Shown piece by piece: positions 55,591-64,000 of a stretch of DNA of 64,000 nucleotides. Below the pieces are notes generated by a model. That model saw only the letters and a program-made list of their open reading frames with translations, was not told the DNA's origin and searched no databases. Where the stretch lies: contig CM049311.1 in NCBI GenBank assembly GCA_026874595.1, positions 47,435,676 to 47,499,675 of the forward strand, written 5' to 3'. Made by a program: the position numbers and the translations under genes. The stretch is from Sipunculus nudus (Eukaryota > Annelida > Sipuncula > Golfingiida > Sipunculidae). The number at the start of each line of letters is the position of its first letter. The stretch's first letter is position 1.

Positions 55591-58500
55591 GAAGGAATGG
55601 CTGTCCAAAGTTTGAGAAGGCATGGCTATCCCAAGTTTTGACATGAATGGCTCTCCAAAGTTTGAGCAGGCATGGCTATCCCAAGTTTGGGAGGAATGGC
55701 TCTCCAAAGTTTGAGAAGGCATGGCTATCCCAAGTTTGGGAAGGAATGGCTATCCAAAGTTTGAGAAGGCATGGCTATCCCAAGTTTTGACATGAATGGC
55801 TCTCCAAAGTTTGAGCAGGCATGGCTATCCCAAGTTTGGGAAGGAATGGCTGTCCAAAGTTTGAGAAGGCATGGCTAATCCCAAGTTTTGACATGAATGG
55901 CTGTCCAAAGTTTGAGCAGGCATGGCTATCCCAAGTTTGGGAAGGAATGGCTGTCCAAAGTTTGAGAAGGCATGGCTATCCGAAGTTTTGACATGAATGG
56001 CTGTCCAAAGTTTGAGAAGGCATGGCTATCCCAAGTTTTGACATGAATGGCTGTCCAAAGTTTGAGCAGGCATGGCTATCCCAAATTTGGGAAGGAATGG
56101 CTGTCCAAAGTTTGAGAAGGCATGGCTATCCCAAGTTTTGACATGAATGGCTCTCCAAAGTTTGAGCAGGCATGGCTATCCCAAGTTTGGGAAGGAATGG
56201 CTATCCAAAGTTTGAGAAGGCATGGCTATCCGAAGTTTTAACATGAATGGCTCTCCAAAGTTTGAGCAGGCATGGCTATCCCAAGTTTGGGAAGGAATGG
56301 CTATCCAAAGTTTGAGAAGGCATGGCTATCCGAAGTTTTTACATGAATGGCTGTACAAAGTTTGAGCAGGCATGGCTGTCCCAAGTTTGGGAAGGAATGG
56401 CTATCCAAAGTTTGAGAAAGCATGGCTATCCCAAGTTTGGGAAGGAATGGCTATCCAAAGTTTGAGAAGGCATGGCTATCCGAAGTTTTGACATGAATGG
56501 CTGTCCAAAGTTTGAGCAGGCATGGCTGTCCCAAATTTGGGAAGGAATGGCTATCCAAAGTTTGAGAAAGCATGGCTATCCCAAGTTTGGGAAGGAATGG
56601 CTATCCAAAGTTTGAGAAAGCATGGCTATCCGAAGTTTTGACATGAATGGCTCTCCAAAGTTTGAGCAGGGATGGCTGTCCCAAGTTTGGGAAGGAATGG
56701 CTGTCCAAAGTTTGAGAAGGCATGGCTATCCCAAGTTTTGACATGAATGGCTCTCCAAAGTTTGAGCAGGCATGGCTATCCCAAGTTTGGGAAGGAATGG
56801 CTATCCAAAGTTTGAGAAGGCATGGCTATCCCAAGTTTTGACATGAATGGCTCTCCAAAGTTTGAGCAGGCATGGCTGTCCCAAGTTTGGGAAGGCATGG
56901 CTGTCCAAAGTTTGAGAAAGCATGGCTATCCGAAGTTTTGACATGAATGGCTCTCCAAAGTTTGAGCAGGCATGGCTGTCCCAAGTTTGGGAAGGCATGG
57001 CTGTCCAAAGTTTGAGAAGGCATGGCTATCAAAAGTTTTGGAAGGAATGGCTATCCAAAGTTTGAGAAAGCATGGCTATCCCAAGTTTGGGAAGGAATGG
57101 CTATCCAAAGTTTGAGAAGGCATGGCTATCCCAAGTTTTGACATGAATGGCTCTCCAAAGTTTGAGCAGGCATGGCTGTCCCAAGTTTGGGAAGGCATGG
57201 CTGTCCAAAGTTTGAGAAGGCATGGCTATCCCAAGTTTTGGAAGGAATGGCTATCCAAAGTTTGAGAAAGCATGGCTATCCCAAGTTTGGGAAGGAATGG
57301 CTATCCAAAGTTTGAGAAGGCATGGCTATCCCAAGTTTTGACATGAATGGCTCTCCAAAGTTTGAGCAGGCATGGCTATCCCAAGTTTGGGAAGGAATGG
57401 CTATCCAAAGTTTGAGAAGGCATGGCTATCCAAAGTTTTGACATGAATGGCTCTCCAAAGTTTGAGCAGGCATGGCTGTCCCAAGTTTGGGAAGGAATGG
57501 CTATCCAAAGTTTGAGAAAGCATGGCTATCCCAAGTTTGGGAAGGAATGGCTATCCAAAGTTTGAGAAGGCATGACTATCCGAAGTTTTGACATGAATGG
57601 CTCTCCAAAGTTTGAGCAGGCATGGCTGTCCCAAGTTTGGGAAGGCATGGCTGTCCAAAGTTTGAGAAGGCATGGCTATCCCAAGTTTGGGAAGGAATGG
57701 CTATCCAAAGTTTGAGAAGGCATGGCTATCCCAAGTTTTGACATGAATGGCTCTCCAAAGTTTGAGTAGGCATGGCTATCCCAAGTTTGGGAAGGAATGG
57801 CTGTCCAAAGTTTAAGAAGGCATGGCTATCCGAAGTTTTGACATGAATGGCTGTCCAAAGTTTGAGCAGGCATGGCTATCCCAAGTTTGGAAAGGAATGG
57901 CTGTCCAAAGTTTGAGAAGGCATGGCTATCCGAAGTTTTGACATGAATGGCTGTCCAAAGTTTGAGCAGGCATGGCTATCCCAAGTTTGGGAAGGAATGG
58001 CTATCCAAAGTTTGAGAAAGCATGGCTATCCGAAGTTTTGACATGAATGGCTCTCCAAATTTTGAGCAGGCATGGCTGTCCCAAGTTTGGGAAGGCATGG
58101 CTGTCCAAAGTTTGAGAAGGCATGGCTATCCCAAGTTTGGGAAGGAATGGCTATCCAAAGTTTGAGAAGGCATGGCTATCCCAAGTTTTGACATGAATGG
58201 CTCTCCAAAGTTTGAGCAGGCATGGCTATCCCAAGTTTGGGAAGGAATGGCTGTCCAAAGTTTGAGAAGGCATGGCTATCCGAAGTTTTGACATGAATGG
58301 CTGTCCAAAGTTTGAGCAGGCATGGCTATCCCAAGTTTGGTAAGGAATGGCTGTCCAAAGTTTGAGAAGGCATGGCTATCCGAAGTTTTGACATGAATGG
58401 CTGTCCAAAGTTTGAGAAGGCATGGCTATCCGAAGTTTTGACATGAATGGCTGTCCAAAGTTTGAGCAGGCATGGCTATCCCAAGTTTGGGAAGGAATGG

Positions 58501-61500
58501 CTGTCCAAAGTTTGAGAAGGCATGGCTATCCCAAGTTTTGACATGAATGGCTCTCCAAAGTTTGAGCAGGCATGGCTATCCCAAGTTTGGGAAGGAATGG
58601 CTATCCAAAGTTTGAGAAGGCATGGCTATCCCAAGTTTTGACATGAATGGCTCTCCAAAGTTTGAGCAGGCATGGCTATCCCAAGTTTGGGAAGGAATGG
58701 CTGTCCAAAGTTTGGGAAGGAATGGCTGTCCAAAGTTTGAGAAGGCATGGCTATCCGAAGTTTTGACATGAATGGCTGTCCAAAGTTTGAGAAGGCATGG
58801 CTATCCAAAGTTTGAGAAGGCATGGCTATCCGAAGTTTTGACATGAATGGCTCTCTAAAGTTTGAGCAGGCATGGCTGTCTCAAGTTTGGGAAGGCATGG
58901 CTGTCCAAAGTTTGAGAAGGCATGGCTATCCCAAGTTTGGGAAGGAATGGCTATCCAAAGTTTGAGAAGGCATGGCTATCCGAAGTTTTGACATGAATGG
59001 CTCTCCAAAGTTTGAGCAGGCATGGCTGTCCCAAGTTTGGGAAGGCATGGCTGTCCAAAGTTTGAGCAGGCATGGCTAATCCCAAGTTTGGGAAGGAATG
59101 GCTGTCCAAAGTTTGAGAAGGCATGGCTAATCCCAAGTTTGGGAAGGAATGGCTGTCCAAAGTTTGAGAAGGCATGGCTATCCGAAGTTTTGACATGAAT
59201 GGCTCTCCAAAGTTTGAGCAGGCATGGCTGTCCCAAGTTTGGGAAGGCATGGCTGTCCAAAGTTTGAGAAGGCATGGCTATCCCAAGTTTGGGAAGGCAT
59301 GGCTATCCGAAGTTTTGACATGAATGGCTGTCCAAAGTTTGAGCAGGCATGGCTATCCCAAGTTTGGAAAGGAATGGCTGTCCAAAGTTTGAGAAGGCAT
59401 GGCTATCCGAAGTTTTGACATGAATGGCTGTCCAAAGTTTGAGCAGGCATGGCTATCCCAAGTTTGGGAGGAATGGCTCTCCAAAGTTTGAGAAGGCATG
59501 GCTATCCCAAGTTTGGGAAGGAATGGCTATCCAAAGTTTGAGAAGGCATGGCTATCCCAAGTTTTGACATGAATGGCTCTCCAAAGTTTGAGCAGGCATG
59601 GCTATCCCAAGTTTGGGAAGGAATGGCTGTCCAAAGTTTGAGAAGGCATGGCTAATCCCAAGTTTTGACATGAATGGCTGTCCAAAGTTTGAGCAGGCAT
59701 GGCTATCCCAAGTTTGGGAAGGAATGGCTGTCCAAAGTTTGAGCAGGCATGGCTATCCCAAATTTGGGAAGGAATGGCTGTCCAAAGTTTGAGAAGGCAT
59801 GGCTATCCCAAGTTTTGACATGAATGGCTCTCCAAAGTTTGAGCAGGCATGGCTATCCCAAGTTTGGGAAGGAATGGCTATCCAAAGTTTGAGAAGGCAT
59901 GGCTATCCGAAGTTTTAACATGAATGGCTCTCCAAAGTTTGAGCAGGCATGGCTATCCCAAGTTTGGGAAGGAATGGCTATCCAAAGTTTGAGAAGGCAT
60001 GGCTATCCGAAGTTTTTACATGAATGGCTGTACAAAGTTTGAGCAGGCATGGCTGTCCCAAGTTTGGGAAGGAATGGCTATCCAAAGTTTGAGAAAGCAT
60101 GGCTATCCCAAGTTTGGGAAGGAATGGCTATCCAAAGTTTGAGAAGGCATGGCTATCCGAAGTTTTGACATGAATGGCTGTCCAAAGTTTGAGCAGGCAT
60201 GGCTGTCCAAAATTTGGGAAGGAATGGCTATCCAAAGTTTGAGAAAGCATGGCTATCCCAAGTTTGGGAAGGAATGGCTATCCAAAGTTTGAGAAAGCAT
60301 GGCTATCCGAAGTTTTGACATGAATGGCTCTCCAAAGTTTGAGCAGGGATGGCTGTCCCAAGTTTGGGAAGGAATGGCTGTCCAAAGTTTGAGAAGGCAT
60401 GGCTATCCCAAGTTTTGACATGAATGGCTCTCCAAAGTTTGAGCAGGCATGGCTATCCCAAGTTTGGGAAGGAATGGCTATCCAAAGTTTGAGAAGGCAT
60501 GGCTATCCCAAGTTTTGACATGAATGGCTCTCCAAAGTTTGAGCAGGCATGGCTGTCCCAAGTTTGGGAAGGCATGGCTGTCCAAAGTTTGAGAAAGCAT
60601 GGCTATCCGAAGTTTTGACATGAATGGCTCTCCAAAGTTTGAGCAGGCATGGCTGTCCCAAGTTTGGGAAGGCATGGCTGTCCAAAGTTTGAGAAGGCAT
60701 GGCTATCAAAAGTTTTGGAAGGAATGGCTATCCAAAGTTTGAGAAAGCATGGCTATCCCAAGTTTGGGAAGGAATGGCTATCCAAAGTTTGAGAAGGCAT
60801 GGCTATCCCAAGTTTTGACATGAATGGCTCTCCAAAGTTTGAGCAGGCATGGCTGTCCCAAGTTTGGGAAGGCATGGCTGTCCAAAGTTTGAGAAGGCAT
60901 GGCTATCCCAAGTTTTGGAAGGAATGGCTATCCAAAGTTTGAGAAAGCATGGCTATCCCAAGTTTGGGAAGGAATGGCTATCCAAAGTTTGAGAAGGCAT
61001 GGCTATCCCAAGTTTTGACATGAATGGCTCTCCAAAGTTTGAGCAGGCATGGCTATCCCAAGTTTGGGAAGGAATGGCTATCCAAAGTTTGAGAAGGCAT
61101 GGCTATCCAAAGTTTTGACATGAATGGCTCTCCAAAGTTTGAGCAGGCATGGCTGTCCCAAGTTTGGGAAGGAATGGCTATCCAAAGTTTGAGAAAGCAT
61201 GGCTATCCCAAGTTTGGGAAGGAATGGCTATCCAAAGTTTGAGAAGGCATGACTATCCGAAGTTTTGACATGAATGGCTCTCCAAAGTTTGAGCAGGCAT
61301 GGCTGTCCCAAGTTTGGGAAGGCATGGCTGTCCAAAGTTTGAGAAGGCATGGCTATCCCAAGTTTGGGAAGGAATGGCTATCCAAAGTTTGAGAAGGCAT
61401 GGCTATCCCAAGTTTTGACATGAATGGCTCTCCAAAGTTTGAGCAGGCATGGCTATCCCAAGTTTGGGAAGGAATGGCTGTCCAAAGTTTAAGAAGGCAT

Positions 61501-64000
61501 GGCTATCCGAAGTTTTGACATGAATGGCTGTCCAAAGTTTGAGCAGGCATGGCTATCCCAAGTTTGGAAAGGAATGGCTGTCCAAAGTTTGAGAAGGCAT
61601 GGCTATCCGAAGTTTTGACATGAATGGCTGTCCAAAGTTTGAGCAGGCATGGCTATCCCAAGTTTGGGAAGGAATGGCTATCCAAAGTTTGAGAAAGCAT
61701 GGCTATCCGAAGTTTTGACATGAATGGCTCTCCAAATTTTGAGCAGGCATGGCTGTCCCAAGTTTGGGAAGGCATGGCTGTCCAAAGTTTGAGAAGGCAT
61801 GGCTATCCCAAGTTTGGGAAGGAATGGCTATCCAAAGTTTGAGAAGGCATGGCTATCCCAAGTTTTGACATGAATGGCTCTCCAAAGTTTGAGCAGGCAT
61901 GGCTATCCCAAGTTTGGGAAGGAATGGCTGTCCAAAGTTTGAGAAGGCATGGCTATCCGAAGTTTTGACATGAATGGCTGTCCAAAGTTTGAGCAGGCAT
62001 GGCTATCCCAAGTTTGGTAAGGAATGGCTGTCCAAAGTTTGAGAAGGCATGGCTATCCGAAGTTTTGACATGAATGGCTGTCCAAAGTTTGAGAAGGCAT
62101 GGCTATCCGAAGTTTTGACATGAATGGCTGTCCAAAGTTTGAGCAGGCATGGCTATCCCAAGTTTGGGAAGGAATGGCTGTCCAAAGTTTGAGAAGGCAT
62201 GGCTATCCCAAGTTTTGACATGAATGGCTCTCCAAAGTTTGAGCAGGCATGGCTATCCCAAGTTTGGGAAGGAATGGCTATCCAAAGTTTGAGAAGGCAT
62301 GGCTATCCCAAGTTTTGACATGAATGGCTCTCCAAAGTTTGAGCAGGCATGGCTATCCCAAGTTTGGGAAGGAATGGCTGTCCAAAGTTTGGGAAGGAAT
62401 GGCTGTCCAAAGTTTGAGAAGGCATGGCTATCCGAAGTTTTGACATGAATGGCTGTCCAAAGTTTGAGAAGGCATGGCTATCCAAAGTTTGAGAAGGCAT
62501 GGCTATCCGAAGTTTTGACATGAATGGCTCTCCAAAGTTTGAGCAGGCATGGCTGTCCCAAGTTTGGGAAGGCATGGCTGTCCAAAGTTTGAGAAGGCAT
62601 GGCTATCCCAAGTTTGGGAAGGAATGGCTATCCAAAGTTTGAGAAGGCATGGCTATCCGAAGTTTTGACATGAATGGCTCTCCAAAGTTTGAGCAGGCAT
62701 GGCTGTCCCAAGTTTGGGAAGGCATGGCTGTCCAAAGTTTGAGCAGGCATGGCTAATCCCAAGTTTGGGAAGGAATGGCTGTCCAAAGTTTGAGAAGGCA
62801 TGGCTAATCCCAAGTTTGGGAAGGAATGGCTGTCCAAAGTTTGAGAAGGCATGGCTATCCGAAGTTTTGACATGAATGGCTCTCCAAAGTTTGAGCAGGC
62901 ATGGCTGTCCCAAGTTTGGGAAGGCATGGCTGTCCAAAGTTTGAGAAGGCATGGCTATCCCAAGTTTGGGAAGGCATGGCTATCCGAAGTTTTGACATGA
63001 ATGGCTGTCCAAAGTTTGAGCAGGCATGGCTATCCCAAGTTTGGAAAGGAATGGCTGTCCAAAGTTTGAGAAGGCATGGCTATCCGAAGTTTTGACATGA
63101 ATGGCTGTCCAAAGTTTGAGCAGGCATGGCTATCCCAAGTTTGGGAAGGAATGGCTATCCAAAGTTTGAGAAGGCATGGCTATCCGAAGTTTTGACATGA
63201 ATGGCTCTCCAAAGTTTGAGCAGGCATGGCTGTCCCAAGTTTGGGAAGGCATGGCTGTCCAAAGTTTGAGCAGGCATGGCTAATCCCAAGTTTGGGAAGG
63301 AATGGCTGTCCAAAGTTTGAGAAGGCATGGCTAATCCCAAGTTTGGGAAGGAATGGCTGTCCAAAGTTTGAGAAGGCATGGCTATCCGAAGTTTTGACAT
63401 GAATGGCTCTCCAAAGTTTGAGCAGGCATGGCTGTCCCAAGTTTGGGAAGGCATGGCTGTCCAAAGTTTGAGAAGGCATGGCTATCCCAAGTTTGGGAAG
63501 GCATGGCTATCCGAAGTTTTGACATGAATGGCTGTCCAAAGTTTGAGCAGGCATGGCTATCCCAAGTTTGGAAAGGAATGGCTGTCCAAAGTTTGAGAAG
63601 GCATGGCTATCCGAAGTTTTGACATGAATGGCTCTCCAAAGTTTGAGCAGGCATGGCTATCCCAAGTTTGGGAAGGAATGGCTATCCAAAGTTTGAGAAA
63701 GCATGGCTATCCGAAGTTTTGACATGAATGGCTCTCCAAATTTTGAGCAGGCATGGCTGTCCCAAGTTTGGGAAGGAATGGCTATCCAAAGTTTGAGAAA
63801 GCATGGCTATCCAAAGTTTGGGAAGGAATGGCTATCCAAAGTTTGAGAAGGCATGGCTATCCCAAGTTTTGACATGAATGGCTCTCCAAAGTTTGAGCAG
63901 GCATGGCTATCCCAAGTTTGGGAAGGAATGGCTGTCCAAAGTTTGAGAAGGCATGGCTATCCGAAGTTTTGACATGAATGGCTGTCCAAAGTTTGAGCAG
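55591..64000. repeat. 25-bp satellite, at least 8.4 kb, with nested higher-order repeats
   Basis: The array starts sharply at 55591 and runs off the window. The basic unit is 25 bp, such as 'aaggaatggctatccaaagt' plus 'ttgag'. Four unit types follow each other as a 100-bp tetramer, marked by 'cgaagttttga', 'catgaatggctctcc', 'caggcatggctgtccc' and 'aaggaatggctatcc'. On top of this, 55591-59367 and 59368-63044 are near-identical large copies, and 62628-63154 is repeated at 63155. The array lies in the intron upstream of exon w1. Open frames of about 60-100 codons on both strands are periodicity by-products. Confidence 0.97.

Noticed and set aside
55492-63622. Repeated 60-100-codon frames (SQTLDSHAFPNLGQPCLLKL-type) over the satellite
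   Set aside because: The 25-bp period gives a 75-base codon cycle with stops only in some unit types. The same frames occur many times on both strands with no start context or splice signals.
55591-64000. CRISPR-like array
   Set aside because: The units are contiguous 25-bp repeats with no unique spacers, there are no cas genes, and the context is a eukaryotic intron.

Overview
The window comes from an animal nuclear genome, most likely a mollusc such as a bivalve. It is AT-rich, with short spliced exons, GT-AG introns and dense tandem and dispersed repeats. Two dispersed-element families have the look of bivalve genomes: long elements rich in 'tgaccttgacctttgacc', and elements ending in a run of GGACAGAC-like bases followed by 'cagctgagctaaaaa'. 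The lineage is inferred from these repeat styles, not from a marker gene.

Only one protein-coding gene is supported, and it fills the window on the minus strand. It is the middle of a divergent dynein heavy chain, best explained as a DNHD1-like protein. I could place 32 exons by hand between 54832 and 2490. They join in one frame through 31 GT-AG junctions with matching phases, giving 1,496 continuous codons. In order they encode the end of AAA1, AAA2 (Walker A GPPGSGKS), AAA3 (Walker A GPPGSGKT, Walker B FIDDVN), AAA4, stalk helix CC1, a small microtubule-binding-like tip and the start of CC2. AAA4 has lost both the Walker A lysine and the Walker B aspartate. Two further exons near 1.5 kb and 0.4 kb are tentative. 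The tail, linker and most of AAA1 lie beyond 64000, and AAA5, AAA6 and the C-terminus lie before position 1.

All remaining sequence is intronic. Three introns contain minisatellites pressed against a splice site: a 34-bp repeat filling nearly all of intron 13325-14547, a 26-bp repeat against the acceptor at 27099, and a 48-bp repeat ending 6 bases inside the donor at 43741. In the 34-bp and 26-bp arrays the unit contains a copy of the splice junction itself. From 55591 to the window end there is at least 8.4 kb of a 25-bp satellite organised as a 100-bp tetramer, a roughly 3.7-kb repeat of the array and a 527-bp duplication. SINE-like, MITE-like and other dispersed repeats occupy parts of the larger introns.

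The many open frames over the tandem arrays, on both strands, are by-products of repeat periodicity and are not annotated as genes. I found no bacterial-type system, CRISPR array, rRNA or intact tRNA. The most unusual features are the repeat-seeded splice sites and the nucleotide-dead AAA4.
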